Assembly (NCBI GenBank): GCA_044227925.1
Contig: JBGAVW010000005.1
Location: 1-64,000, forward strand
Reading direction: 5' to 3'
DNA: 64,000 bases
From: JADJLQ01 sp044227925
GTDB lineage: Bacteria; Bacteroidota; Bacteroidia; Chitinophagales; Saprospiraceae
Under the pieces are notes generated by a model. It searched no databases and was not told the DNA's origin. It saw nothing but the letters and a program-made list of their open reading frames with translations. A program made the position numbers and the translations under genes. The number at the start of each line of letters is the position of its first letter. Position 1 is the stretch's first letter. Shown here in pieces: positions 54,721 to 63,765 of the stretch.

Positions 54721-55096
54721 TTAATAACAGTAACAAAACGGCCAGACGGTTTGCTTTGGCATTGCTTCCCCTCCATTGCAATAATTATCTCAAGACAGGT
54801 AAAGATCATCCCAACTTGAATAAATACCATTGGTAGTATTGGACCCTTATCGTGTTTTTAAAAATAATGGAGCTCTCAGGCATCATGTATTGGGAGACTT
54901 TCTCCATCACCATTATCTGTGAAAGACTTATGGGGTACAGGTCTCGGTTGAGTTAATTGTGGCTTTTTTGATGCCAATAATAATACCATAAATTGAATCA
55001 GGTTTCATTCTGCTAATACAACTTCAAATAATTTTCGATTATATCGTTATTCAAAAAGATAAATTGTATTTTCATCGTATCATTTAAATTAAACTA
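54721..55096. other. 376-bp intergenic region before the symporter
   Basis: No gene is seen. CGGTTTGC at 54747-54754 shares GTTTGC with the LacI word but is not a full match. An inverted CGAT-TAT-ATCG lies near 55037. The promoter of the symporter must lie here; no exact TAnnTTTG box is seen. Confidence 0.45.
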
Positions 55097-56665
55097 ATGA
55101 AATTTTCTACGATAGATATAATTATTTTTTCCTCCTATATTCTGGGAATTATCTTTTTGGGGCTATGGGTTTCTCGTAATAAAAAAGGGCATGCCAAGGA
55201 CTCAAAAGATTATTTTTTAGCTGGTCGTAATCTCCCCTGGTGGGCAATCGGTTCTTCATTAATTGCGGCAAATATATCTGCGGAGCAATTCATAGGCATG
55301 TCTGGCTCAGGATATGCTATTGGATTGGCTATTGCTTCCTATGAGTGGATGGCCGCAGCAACATTGCTTATAGTGGCAAAATTTTTCTTGCCGATTTATA
55401 TCAAGAAAGGTATTTATACGATGCCGGGTTTTTTGGAGCAACGATACGATAAAAGAGTACGCACCAGCCTGGCTATTTTTTGGACATTGCTGATTGTATT
55501 TGTAAATCTGACTACTGTATTATATTTAGCTTCCCTTGCTTTAGGCTCCGTTATTGATATTCCATTTGGTTGGGCAGTAATGGGACTGGCGGCTTTTGCA
55601 GCTATTTACAGTTTGTATGGTGGTATGCAGGCAGTAGCATGGACAGATGTAATTCAAGTAGCTGTTTTAGTAATCGGAGGTTTGATCACTTCATTACTGG
55701 CTCTTCAATTTTTGGGCAATGGATCGGGAATATGGCATGGGTTTCAAAAACTTATAGCAGAGGCTCCACAAAAGTTTGACATGATATTAAACGCAGATCA
55801 TCCAAACTACAAAGAGTTACCAGGTCTTACTGTTTTAATAGGGGGTATGTGGATAGCCAACCTGTATTATTGGGGCTGTAATCAGTACATCATTCAAGGC
55901 AGTCTCGCCGCTAAAAATATAGGAGAAGCACAAAAGGGATTGGTTTTTGCAGCTTACCTTAAAATGATATTACCTCTTATTGTGGTGATTCCTGGCATTG
56001 CCGCTTTTGCTATGCAGGCAGATATTGCCAAGCCCGATGCAGCCTATCCGTGGGTGATGAATAAATTTGTGCCCATCGGATTGAAAGGACTTAGCCTTGC
56101 TGCATTGGTTGCTGCTGCAGCTTCTTCACTGAGCGCTATGGCCAACAGTGTAAGTACGATTTTTACCATGGATATTTATAAAGCATGGATCAAGGAAAAT
56201 GCTTCGGAGAAAAATTTAGTGACAACAGGTAGGATAGCCGCTGCCCTTGCATTTATCATAGCCATATTTATTGCCCCACTGCTTCAGGATTTATCACAAG
56301 CATTTCAGTTTATACAGAAGTATACAGGCTTTGTGAGTCCCGGAGTATTTGCCATATTTTTATTTGGGTTGTTTTGGAAGAAAACAACAGCCAATGCTGC
56401 TTTGCTTGCCGCCATTATCACCATTCCATTGTCGGCTTTCGTGGATTGGAAATTTCCTCTTATTCCATTTTTAGATCAGATGGGTATCTGTTTTCTGATT
56501 ATATCGGCTTTGATAGTGGCCGTATCCTGGTTTCAAAATAAAGGGGCAGATGATGCAAAAGCTGTTCAACTCACATCTATAGATTTTGGTACCAGTAAAG
56601 CATTCAATATCGGGGCAATGGGTGTTATCATTTTATTGATCATATTGTATTGGAGATTCTGGTGA
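55097..56665 (+). CDS. SSS-family sodium/solute (sugar) symporter
   Basis: A 522-aa inner-membrane transporter with about 14 hydrophobic helices. The family start is IIIFSSYILGIIFLGLWVS, with NISAEQFIGMSGSGYAIGLA as the first broken-helix block resembling vSGLT, and SLYGGMQAVAWTDVIQ as the next signature. ASSLSAMANSVSTIFTMDIY, with small/hydroxyl residues, contains the likely Na+ site. The next gene is galactokinase, with a 4-nt GTGA overlap, so galactose or a related sugar is the most likely substrate. Confidence 0.92.
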   Translation: MKFSTIDIIIFSSYILGIIFLGLWVSRNKKGHAKDSKDYFLAGRNLPWWAIGSSLIAANISAEQFIGMSGSGYAIGLAIASYEWMAAATLLIVAKFFLPIYIKKGIYTMPGFLEQRYDKRVRTSLAIFWTLLIVFVNLTTVLYLASLALGSVIDIPFGWAVMGLAAFAAIYSLYGGMQAVAWTDVIQVAVLVIGGLITSLLALQFLGNGSGIWHGFQKLIAEAPQKFDMILNADHPNYKELPGLTVLIGGMWIANLYYWGCNQYIIQGSLAAKNIGEAQKGLVFAAYLKMILPLIVVIPGIAAFAMQADIAKPDAAYPWVMNKFVPIGLKGLSLAALVAAAASSLSAMANSVSTIFTMDIYKAWIKENASEKNLVTTGRIAAALAFIIAIFIAPLLQDLSQAFQFIQKYTGFVSPGVFAIFLFGLFWKKTTANAALLAAIITIPLSAFVDWKFPLIPFLDQMGICFLIISALIVAVSWFQNKGADDAKAVQLTSIDFGTSKAFNIGAMGVIILLIILYWRFW

Positions 56666-57825
56666 AAAGCAGAGCAGTTGAAATTTTCAGTGAAGTATAT
56701 GACCGACAGCCACAACTCACTGTACTATCTCCTGGCAGGATCAATCTGATAGGTGAACACATTGATTATTATGGAGGATTGGTGATGCCGGCAGCTATTG
56801 ATAAATATGTGGGTATAAGCCTTGGTGCTTCAAATGGTTACCAAAGTTCGGTATACTCCTTCAACTATAATGAAAAATACCTTTTGGATACCAACGAACC
56901 TGAACAACAGCCCAGTCAAAGCTGGATAAAATACCTTACCAAAGCCCTGAGCATATTGTTGGAAAGTGGTTTTAAATCAAAACCATTTGATATTATAATT
57001 TCCAGTAATCTTTCTACCGGAGCGGGACTGTCTTCCTCAGCAGCCTTAGTAACCGGCTTTGTAGAAATTTTGTCAGAATATAACGATTGGAATATTGCAT
57101 ATGATAAAATAGCTTTAATTGCTCAGACTACGGAACATAGATTAGGTACTCCTTGTGGTCTGATGGATCAATATGCCTCCCTTTTTGGGAAAAAAGATTC
57201 ATTTATCTTACTTGATTGTTCGGATTTGAAATTCAAGGAAGTAAAAGTGAACTTAAATAATTATATACTACGATTATTCAATACCAAGGTACATCATGCA
57301 CTCACCGATGGAGGCTATGCCAAAAGAAGGAAACAAGGTGAAGCAGCACTCGACGAATTAAAATCATTTTACTCCAAACCCGGGTCATTCAGAGACTTTT
57401 CGGTAGATGAACTCGAGCATATGCCTGCTTTTGATGACATTCAATCGCGCCGCGCCCGGCATGCAATTACTGAGATTAAAAGAGTGAAAGAATTTGAAAA
57501 TGCAGTAAATCAAAATGATTTTGAGCGTGCAGGTAATCTGATGTATCTGAGTCATCAGAGTTTAAAATTCGACTACCAGGTATCTTGCGATGAAGCTGAT
57601 TATATAGTAAATGTTGCAAAATTGGAAGGAGTTGCCGGCGCACGGATTATGGGGGGTGGATTCGGCGGATGCGTTTTGTGCCTCCTTGAAAAAAAATATG
57701 AGCAAACCTTCAAAGAAAGACTTGTTGTAGCGTATAAGAAAAAATTTGGCTTCGAACCCGAACCCATCGATTTCTCCCTTGGACAAAGACAAGTCTACCA
57801 TACATCCAATTCGACCTCACTCTGA
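56662..57825 (+). CDS. galK: Galactokinase
   Basis: A GHMP kinase that phosphorylates galactose at C1. Motif 1 GRINLIGEHIDYYGG is at about residues 25-39, the ATP-binding STGAGLSSSAAL follows at about 118-129, and motif 3 GARIMGGGFGGCVL is near the C-terminus. The canonical galactokinase Asp-Tyr after GEH is kept as IDY. A frame-open TTG at 56650 exists, but GTG at 56662 overlaps the symporter TGA as GTGA, so it is chosen (387 aa). No galT, galE or galM is in the window. Confidence 0.9.
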   Translation: MKSRAVEIFSEVYDRQPQLTVLSPGRINLIGEHIDYYGGLVMPAAIDKYVGISLGASNGYQSSVYSFNYNEKYLLDTNEPEQQPSQSWIKYLTKALSILLESGFKSKPFDIIISSNLSTGAGLSSSAALVTGFVEILSEYNDWNIAYDKIALIAQTTEHRLGTPCGLMDQYASLFGKKDSFILLDCSDLKFKEVKVNLNNYILRLFNTKVHHALTDGGYAKRRKQGEAALDELKSFYSKPGSFRDFSVDELEHMPAFDDIQSRRARHAITEIKRVKEFENAVNQNDFERAGNLMYLSHQSLKFDYQVSCDEADYIVNVAKLEGVAGARIMGGGFGGCVLCLLEKKYEQTFKERLVVAYKKKFGFEPEPIDFSLGQRQVYHTSNSTSL

Positions 57826-57833
57826 TTCCTAAT

Positions 57834-57841
57834 TATTTTTG
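57834..57841 (+). promoter_or_regulatory. -7 box of the Cys-rich lipoprotein gene
   Basis: TATTTTTG matches TAnnTTTG. It lies 8 nt after the galK stop codon and 45 nt before the ATG at 57887. No -33 element is apparent. Confidence 0.4.
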
Positions 57842-57886
57842 TACTGATTGCAAACCATCATGGTCCAATCATCCGTTATAAATATC

Positions 57887-58225
57887 ATGAGAGTAATTTT
57901 CCAATTTGCAGTGCTAGTCTTATTTGCTGTTCTCTTGAATGGCTGTTCCTCCTCTGATGAATACCAAACTAAAGGAATAATATTGGGGGTTGATGCCCGT
58001 AAATGTGCCTGTTTTGACGATCAAAAATGCGGTTGCTGCGGATTTTGGGTCCTGCAAATAGATGATAAATCGTTTATTTTTAAATCGTTGCCCAGGTCTC
58101 CGAAATTGGATCTTGCTACTGCAAAGTTTCCTATCTCTATTTCACTGGATTTCCATCCTGATCCTGATTCCTGTGCCCAGTCCTGGGGTTATATTATTAT
58201 TGATAGATTCAGAATTGATTCGTAA
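57887..58225 (+). CDS. Small Cys-rich lipoprotein with CxC and CGCC motifs
   Basis: About 112 aa with a lipobox (LNGC) at Cys20. The mature part starts SSSDEYQTKGIILGVDARKC and then has CACF...CGCCGFW, six cysteines within about 20 residues, which suggests a metal or disulfide site, and one further Cys near the end (DPDSCAQSW). Similar CCG-containing small lipoproteins are familiar in Bacteroidota, without known function. The first upstream frame start is TTG at 57848, but the ATG at 57887 yields the normal signal peptide length. It is convergent with the ADP-ribosylglycohydrolase gene. Confidence 0.7.
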   Translation: MRVIFQFAVLVLFAVLLNGCSSSDEYQTKGIILGVDARKCACFDDQKCGCCGFWVLQIDDKSFIFKSLPRSPKLDLATAKFPISISLDFHPDPDSCAQSWGYIIIDRFRIDS

Positions 58226-58234
58226 GTCTGACAG

Positions 58235-59467
58235 CTATTTTCTTAGTTCAATTATTTTTTTGGTCATTTGCTGAGCCAGGTTTTCAAGATCAATATTTAA
58301 TTCTTTTTTTGTAACCTCCATCACTTTCATTTTAGTACCAGGCAACCGCTCAAAACCACACAAGGCACCTGTGATACCACCGGCGATAGCTGATGTAGTA
58401 TCATTATCTCTTCCATAATTTACTAAAAATTCCATGGTTTTTTGAAAATCAAAATCAGCAAAGATCATGGCCGTCATCACCTGCAGGTAAATCTCACCTG
58501 CGTGAAAGGGCATATCCTGTTGATGATCATCCAGCATTTTAAATGCAGTTTTTAAAGGGTTTATCGTATCGGTTTTTGATTTTCTTACTATGTATTTAGC
58601 TTCCTGGAAAATACGATAAGCTGTCCTGCCAACCAGCCTTGACTTAAAAAACGATTCAGGATCCAATGATCTGGCTGTTTCTAAAAGATCTTGTTTTGTA
58701 GCATTTTTTTTCATCCCGGCTGCGGTCAAAGCAGAGGCCAGACCGGTGATGTCCCGTGCATACCCTATATCATATATACTTATAGCATAAGCATTCGTAT
58801 ACGCACTCACAGGGTCACCGGGATAAAAAGCTCCAATGGCTGGAGCAAATAAAAGTCCGGCACAAACCATCTCACCACCATAAAATTTATTTAAGTTGTT
58901 TTGAAACTGTTCCAGGTTGCCCTCTGCATAGGGCTTTGCCACTTTAGCCCATTCCTGCAACCAGGCTACTTTCAGTGTGTTTTCCTCAAATGGATCTGGC
59001 TCAAATGATTTAATCTTGCCATATTGATCAATTGCGATTTTGTATCTGTTTAAAATATGAGCAGCAAAAGCTTTTGCATTGAGGGTTTCCGATGTTTGAT
59101 GCATCAGGTAGCTGTAAGTGAGTTCTTTCCACCGGGTGTCATCAGTCGTTCCACCGGCAGGCAAATTCATTTTCCAGGTGCCTTCTGGCGAAGGTTCGCG
59201 GATCATTGAATCCAAACCATCAATAAATCCGTATTCTGCTTCTATATCATTTCTTCCCCACATTTCGGTAGGTGCCCCCATTGCATCTCCTATTGCCGAT
59301 CCTACCAGAGAGCCCAGGACTTTATCGTACAATTCCTTTTCATTGAGATCGGAATGGTAAACGTTATTATCAGTAAATATTACTTTAACAGGTTTAGATT
59401 TACAGGCCATCATTATAATTACAAATAAAGCGATGACACATTTCAATTTATTAATACACATTGACAT
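58235..59467 (-). CDS. Lipoprotein with ADP-ribosylglycohydrolase fold
   Basis: A 410-aa member of the ARH/DraG family. The lipobox is MMAC with Cys22. GSAIGDAMGAPTE at about 56-68 and GGTTDDTRW at 105-113 provide the metal-binding acidic residues; GRDNDTTSAIAGG at 352-364 supplies the second Asp site and family C-terminal motif. Family enzymes remove ADP-ribose from proteins or other acceptors, but some act on other N- or O-glycosidic nucleosides. A lipid-anchored, exported form is unusual for ADP-ribose chemistry. It is the second gene after the kinase-like gene, 32 nt downstream of it. Confidence 0.85.
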   Translation of the reverse strand: MSMCINKLKCVIALFVIIMMACKSKPVKVIFTDNNVYHSDLNEKELYDKVLGSLVGSAIGDAMGAPTEMWGRNDIEAEYGFIDGLDSMIREPSPEGTWKMNLPAGGTTDDTRWKELTYSYLMHQTSETLNAKAFAAHILNRYKIAIDQYGKIKSFEPDPFEENTLKVAWLQEWAKVAKPYAEGNLEQFQNNLNKFYGGEMVCAGLLFAPAIGAFYPGDPVSAYTNAYAISIYDIGYARDITGLASALTAAGMKKNATKQDLLETARSLDPESFFKSRLVGRTAYRIFQEAKYIVRKSKTDTINPLKTAFKMLDDHQQDMPFHAGEIYLQVMTAMIFADFDFQKTMEFLVNYGRDNDTTSAIAGGITGALCGFERLPGTKMKVMEVTKKELNIDLENLAQQMTKKIIELRK

Positions 59468-59499
59468 GTTGATGGTAATGGATTATCGAGTTAGTAAAA

Positions 59500-60477
59500 T
59501 CAGGACAGTATAAATCTACTTGCAATTTTACATAATGAGGATTTAAATTCAAGGTCTTTCTTGAGTGGAAGCTGAGCAAGGCCTATGACCCGTCTGAGTA
59601 TTTCGGTACCAATATATTTGTATAAAAGCGACCTGTCTAATTCAGCTTTTGAAGTATAATAGGCAATACAATTTTCTATGATCTGGTTGTCTCTATCGGC
59701 CATATATAGACTGGCGATCATCACTCCCAAATCAAATTCCGGATCGCCCATAAATGCGAACTCCGGATCTATTACCTTGATTTTATTATTTGTAAGAAGC
59801 CAGCTGCCCGGATAGAAATCTCCATGTAATAATACGTTTCCTTTCTCGAGGTATCGGACACCGATTTGGGAAACTTCAGCTTTTAATTTTTCATTAGTCT
59901 TATATTCCAAAGCCATTTTCTGCAGGCCCGGTTGGATAGTGTCAAGGTCAAAACCATTATTTTCAAGATAGGGATAGTTAAATATATGTTGATGGTTGAG
60001 TACCTTCATTTCGTTATTATCCGGGAAGTTTATTTTCTGGAATGTGTGCAAAGTGAGCAGGTAATCAATTAATTGAAACAATACTTCGTCGGAAATAATT
60101 TGCCCCCCTGAATATATACCAAGGTAATCGGTACCCTCACCCAAATCTTCCATCAGTAAGGTATAGTGTTCATCATCAAAGTCAAATATTTCAGGCGAAT
60201 AACTTTTTAGTAGTCGATTTTCATTAATAATAGTGTAATAGGATCGCTCTACTTTTATTCTATCCAGAGGTGCTTCGATTTGCGGATATTTATTCACATA
60301 GGGGCGGGATTGTTTTAAAATTAGCTTACCCACATCTGTTATTATTCGCACTACCATATTCATATTCCCTTCACCGGCTTTTTGGTATTGTACTATTTCT
60401 TCATCTGGCATGAGATATCCTGCATCTTTCAGATAGTTTTCAATTTCGGGATTCAACTCTTCTTTTATCCTTATCAT
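59500..60477 (-). CDS. Methylthioribose-kinase-like phosphotransferase
   Basis: A 325-aa kinase of the aminoglycoside phosphotransferase superfamily with features of MtnK. The nucleotide loop GEGNMNMVVRI is at residues 35-45 and Lys55 is in LILKQS. The catalytic HGD is at 218-220 (LLHGDFYPGS) and the Mg-binding IDPEFAFMGDPEFD at 236-249. MtnK phosphorylates methylthioribose, but related enzymes could act on ribose or other pentoses. It is the upstream gene of the pair with the exported ADP-ribosylglycohydrolase; a common salvage pathway is an attractive inference. Confidence 0.82.
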   Translation of the reverse strand: MIRIKEELNPEIENYLKDAGYLMPDEEIVQYQKAGEGNMNMVVRIITDVGKLILKQSRPYVNKYPQIEAPLDRIKVERSYYTIINENRLLKSYSPEIFDFDDEHYTLLMEDLGEGTDYLGIYSGGQIISDEVLFQLIDYLLTLHTFQKINFPDNNEMKVLNHQHIFNYPYLENNGFDLDTIQPGLQKMALEYKTNEKLKAEVSQIGVRYLEKGNVLLHGDFYPGSWLLTNNKIKVIDPEFAFMGDPEFDLGVMIASLYMADRDNQIIENCIAYYTSKAELDRSLLYKYIGTEILRRVIGLAQLPLKKDLEFKSSLCKIASRFILS

Positions 60478-60582
60478 ATTGGCAATAAATCTATTGAAAT
60501 CAATCCTAATAATTACTTCGTTTTTAGCAAGAAAATCTTGTATATTTATTAAGTCATTGATAATGAGTTTATTATAATTCTA

Positions 60583-60611
60583 TTGCCAGCAAGTAATTTT
60601 TTCTACCTTTG
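60583..60611 (+). promoter_or_regulatory. Promoter of the accA operon
   Basis: TTG at 60583-60585 and TACCTTTG at 60604-60611 match the -33 and -7 boxes with an 18-bp spacer. The ATG at 60636 lies 24 nt downstream of the -7 box. Confidence 0.65.
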
Positions 60612-60635
60612 TCCTAAATTTATCCTGAGTAAGTT

Positions 60636-61601
60636 ATGGTTTTCCTCGACTTTGAAAAGCCTATTGAAGATCTGTTTGAAGAACTAGCCAAGCTCCAAAA
60701 GATCAAAGAAAAAAATGAAGTGGATGTGACTGAGCCCATCAGGGAGCTTGAGCTTAAAATTAAAAATACCAGAAAAGAGATCTATGCCGGCCTCAATGGT
60801 TGGCAGAAGGTGCAGGTTTCACGCCATCCCGAAAGACCTTATACACTTTATTATATTGAGCAGATATGTAAAAATTTTATTGAACTGCATGGCGACAGAA
60901 ATATTAGGGATGACAAAGCTATGGTAGGTGGTATTGGTATGATAGACAATCAAAGTGTTGTGATTATAGGACATCAAAAAGGCACTAATACCAAAACCCG
61001 TCAATATCGAAATTTTGGGATGGCTAATCCAGAAGGGTACAGGAAAGCATTACGACTGATGAAGCTGGCTGAGCGATTCGGATTTCCTGTAATTACACTG
61101 ATTGATACTCCGGGTGCCTATCATGGACCTGAGGCCGAAGAGCGTGGACAGGCAGAGGCCATAGCCAGGAATTTATTTGAAATGGCAAGACTAAGAGTAC
61201 CCATACTCTGTTATATTATCGGCGAAGGCGCTTCGGGAGGGGCTTTGGGTATAGGTCTTGGCGATCGGGTATTTATGCTGGAAAATACATGGTATACGGT
61301 CATCTCACCCGAATCCTGTTCTTCCATATTATGGAGAAGCTGGGATTATAAACAGCAGGCAGCTGAAGCACTAAAACTCACGGCTGATCATATGCTCAAT
61401 TTTGGCCTGATTGATGATATCGTAAAAGAACCGATCGGAGGTGCACATGCCGATCCCGAATCCATGGCAAAAGCCCTCAAGCGCCATATAAAAAAAGAAA
61501 TCAGTGAATTAATAGATGACAAACCCGAAGCCAGAATTAAAAAAAGACTTATCAAATACAGCAAAATGGGTCAATTTAAAAAAACTGCTATCACAGATTG
61601 A
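60636..61601 (+). CDS. accA: Acetyl-CoA carboxylase carboxyltransferase subunit alpha
   Basis: One half of the carboxyltransferase that makes malonyl-CoA for fatty-acid synthesis. The N-terminal coiled helices (ELAKLQKIKEKNEVDVTEPI) match AccA. The core shows GHQKGTNTKTRQYRNFGM, the PEGYRKALRLMKLAERFGFP block, LIDTPGAYHGPEAEERGQ and GEGASGGALGIGLGD, the oxyanion and CoA-binding regions. 321 aa is the usual length. Next gene overlaps its stop by 4 nt. Confidence 0.96.
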   Translation: MVFLDFEKPIEDLFEELAKLQKIKEKNEVDVTEPIRELELKIKNTRKEIYAGLNGWQKVQVSRHPERPYTLYYIEQICKNFIELHGDRNIRDDKAMVGGIGMIDNQSVVIIGHQKGTNTKTRQYRNFGMANPEGYRKALRLMKLAERFGFPVITLIDTPGAYHGPEAEERGQAEAIARNLFEMARLRVPILCYIIGEGASGGALGIGLGDRVFMLENTWYTVISPESCSSILWRSWDYKQQAAEALKLTADHMLNFGLIDDIVKEPIGGAHADPESMAKALKRHIKKEISELIDDKPEARIKKRLIKYSKMGQFKKTAITD

Positions 61602-62164
61602 TGAAATTCAGAGAATCCAATACTTTTTTATTCTCTTATCGATATAGCAGGTTTTTACAGGAACTAAGGAAGGGTGTTGAAATCGAAACAAAGAAGAAAG
61701 CTCAGCATGAAACCGGCTTATCCCAACTAGCTATTCTTTTCGATGCTACTGTAATTGAAGAAAGAGACTTTGTATTGAGTTTTTCCAAAACATTCGAAAA
61801 AATTGGTTACAAAGTCACTCTTATGGGCTACCTGGACCATGATGCGGATACAGCAGGTATTCCATACAAACATTTTAATAGAAAAAATGTGAGTAGAAAC
61901 TTTATTCCTTCAGGAGTGGATGTGGATAAATTCTTAGAATTGGAATATGATTTACTTATTAATACAGATTTATCCCAAAGTTTGCCTATTCACTATTTAG
62001 CGTGTCTTGCAAAATCTTACACCAAAGTAGGACCACACTCTGCTTTTGATGAATATTATCATTTAATTTTGGACACTAAAGACACGTTCACAATAAAGCA
62101 ATATATTAGCGAACTGATTAATATATTAAATAAAGTTAGCTTCAATGGTAGACTCGAATCTTAA
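61598..62164 (+). CDS. DUF6913-like protein of unknown function
   Basis: A 188-aa cytoplasmic protein without signal peptide or membrane segment. LAILFDATVIEERDFVLSF at about 47-65 and YDLLINTDLSQSLPIHYLACLAKS at about 116-139 suggest a Rossmann-like alpha/beta fold. This gene is found beside dapA in many Bacteroidota and matches the DUF6913 pattern as I know it, but nothing is known of its role. It overlaps accA by 4 nt and dapA by 20 nt, so it is translationally coupled to both. Confidence 0.8.
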   Translation: MMKFRESNTFLFSYRYSRFLQELRKGVEIETKKKAQHETGLSQLAILFDATVIEERDFVLSFSKTFEKIGYKVTLMGYLDHDADTAGIPYKHFNRKNVSRNFIPSGVDVDKFLELEYDLLINTDLSQSLPIHYLACLAKSYTKVGPHSAFDEYYHLILDTKDTFTIKQYISELINILNKVSFNGRLES

Positions 62165-63026
62165 AGGTGTTGGTACAGCTTTAGTTACCCCTTTTACCAA
62201 TGGTGTAGTGGACACTGCAGCATTAAGCAAAATCGTCAATTACAATATTTCCCAAGGTGTGGACTTTTTGGTGCCTCTGGGTACCACTGGCGAAACATCT
62301 ACGCTTACCTCAAAGGAATGTAAGCAAGTGATGAAAACCGTTATGGAATCCAATAATGGAAAGTTGCCGGTGGTATGCGGTATGTTTGCAAAAAATAATA
62401 CCCAGGCTGTCATAGATGCTATCAAAGAGTACGATTTTGACGGCATTCATTCTATCCTGCTGGCAAGTCCGTATTATAATAAACCCAGTCAAGCCGGTCT
62501 TTTAGCTCACTTCAGATCTATTGCAGAAATTTCTCCGGTGCCGGTGATTCTTTATAACGTGCCCTCCCGTACTTCGGTAAATCTTAATGCAGAAACTACG
62601 TTGGCATTAGCAGAACATCCTAATATTATTGCCATTAAAGAAGCTTCCGGAGATTTTAACCTCATCATGTCCGTATTAAAACACAAACCGACAGATTTTT
62701 TAGTATTGTCCGGTGACGATGCCATTACAATGCCAATGATTGCTTGCGGCAGCAGTGGTGTGATCTCTGTAATAAGTAATGCATTCCCAGGTATTTTTTC
62801 AGAAGCCGTGAAAGCAGCACTGCAAAGTGATTATCAAAAAGCTAAATCATTAAATGATAAATTACTCGATGTGCACAAATGGCTTTACATAGAAGGCAAT
62901 CCGGTGGGGATCAAATCCGCACTTAATATCATGGGATTTTGTAGTGACGAAGTAAGATTGCCCCTGGTATCATTATCAGAAATGAATAGGAATAATCTCG
63001 AATTCGCGATCAGGGGATTACATTAA
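62145..63026 (+). CDS. dapA: 4-Hydroxy-tetrahydrodipicolinate synthase
   Basis: A TIM-barrel Schiff-base aldolase, 293 aa, which condenses pyruvate with aspartate semialdehyde on the way to diaminopimelate and lysine. The pyruvate-binding GTTGETSTL is at residues 46-54, Tyr137 in YNVPSRT is the general acid/base, and Lys165 in AIKEASGD forms the Schiff base. It overlaps the preceding gene by 20 nt and ends the operon. Confidence 0.96.
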   Translation: MVDSNLKGVGTALVTPFTNGVVDTAALSKIVNYNISQGVDFLVPLGTTGETSTLTSKECKQVMKTVMESNNGKLPVVCGMFAKNNTQAVIDAIKEYDFDGIHSILLASPYYNKPSQAGLLAHFRSIAEISPVPVILYNVPSRTSVNLNAETTLALAEHPNIIAIKEASGDFNLIMSVLKHKPTDFLVLSGDDAITMPMIACGSSGVISVISNAFPGIFSEAVKAALQSDYQKAKSLNDKLLDVHKWLYIEGNPVGIKSALNIMGFCSDEVRLPLVSLSEMNRNNLEFAIRGLH

Positions 63027-63245
63027 TTTACCTCGTACCCTGTTTTCAGATTCGATGAAACACGGTTGGTGAAACAGCCATTGAAAAATGGATGCGCAAA
63101 TTAATGCCCAAGTTTTTGAATACCCTGAAATACTGGATTCACTTTACCTCACCATACTTTATAGAACAGAAGATCTGTAAATTGGTGATTTGGATGAAAA
63201 GTTTTAGCAGTGGATCATGCAAATTTCAGCGACAGGGCCCGTTAT

Positions 63246-63745
63246 TTATTCACCATACAATCTCTCCCCATTGTATTCTACACAGCCAATATATTCTCCG
63301 GGTACCGGTTTGTACACCAATATCTCTTTACCTATTTTTTCCGAGGTGAAATAGCCCTGTAAAACCATACTTTTCAGCTTTCGGTAAAAGGTAATGGGTT
63401 TTGGATTGGGATCCAGGTTGATGCCCCACATGGTTATGGGAAAATGAGCTGATTCTTTATCTAATTCCACCAGGTGTGCTTCTTTTTCACTTTTATTTAA
63501 ATCACTAAATGACCGGTTATATTTTTTCTTACACTCCAGTTCATACTCAATGCACCTGGGGTATCCGATTCAGGAAGGATTGAGCCCGCAATCTCATGCA
63601 ACAGGTCATATTCATCTGATGTAAAGTAAGCGGATGCAGTGATTGCACGGGATTTACAGGATTGCACCATCGATACCAATGAGCCCCCTCCGATGGTATA
63701 GCCAAGTATGGTGGTGGTATATTTTATGTAGTCTCTTCTATTCAT
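63246..63745 (-). pseudogene. Gluconate 2-dehydrogenase subunit 3 family gene with an internal deletion and frameshift
   Basis: The N-terminal half (63497-63745) reads Tat-like MNRRDYIKYTTT and the family motif ILPESDTPGAL, then runs out of frame and stops at 63497. The frame one base over continues as coherent C-terminal family sequence: ELECKKKYNRSFSDLNKSEK, FYRKLKSMVLQGYFTSE and VPGEYIGCVEYNG, ending at 63246. Comparison with the intact homologue at 7190 (38 residues between DTPGA and KYGKSF, here 26 nt) gives a loss of about 88 bp, not a multiple of three. The GMC partner lies 20 nt upstream. Confidence 0.85.
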
Positions 63746-63765
63746 TTATATGACTTTCGATTGGA

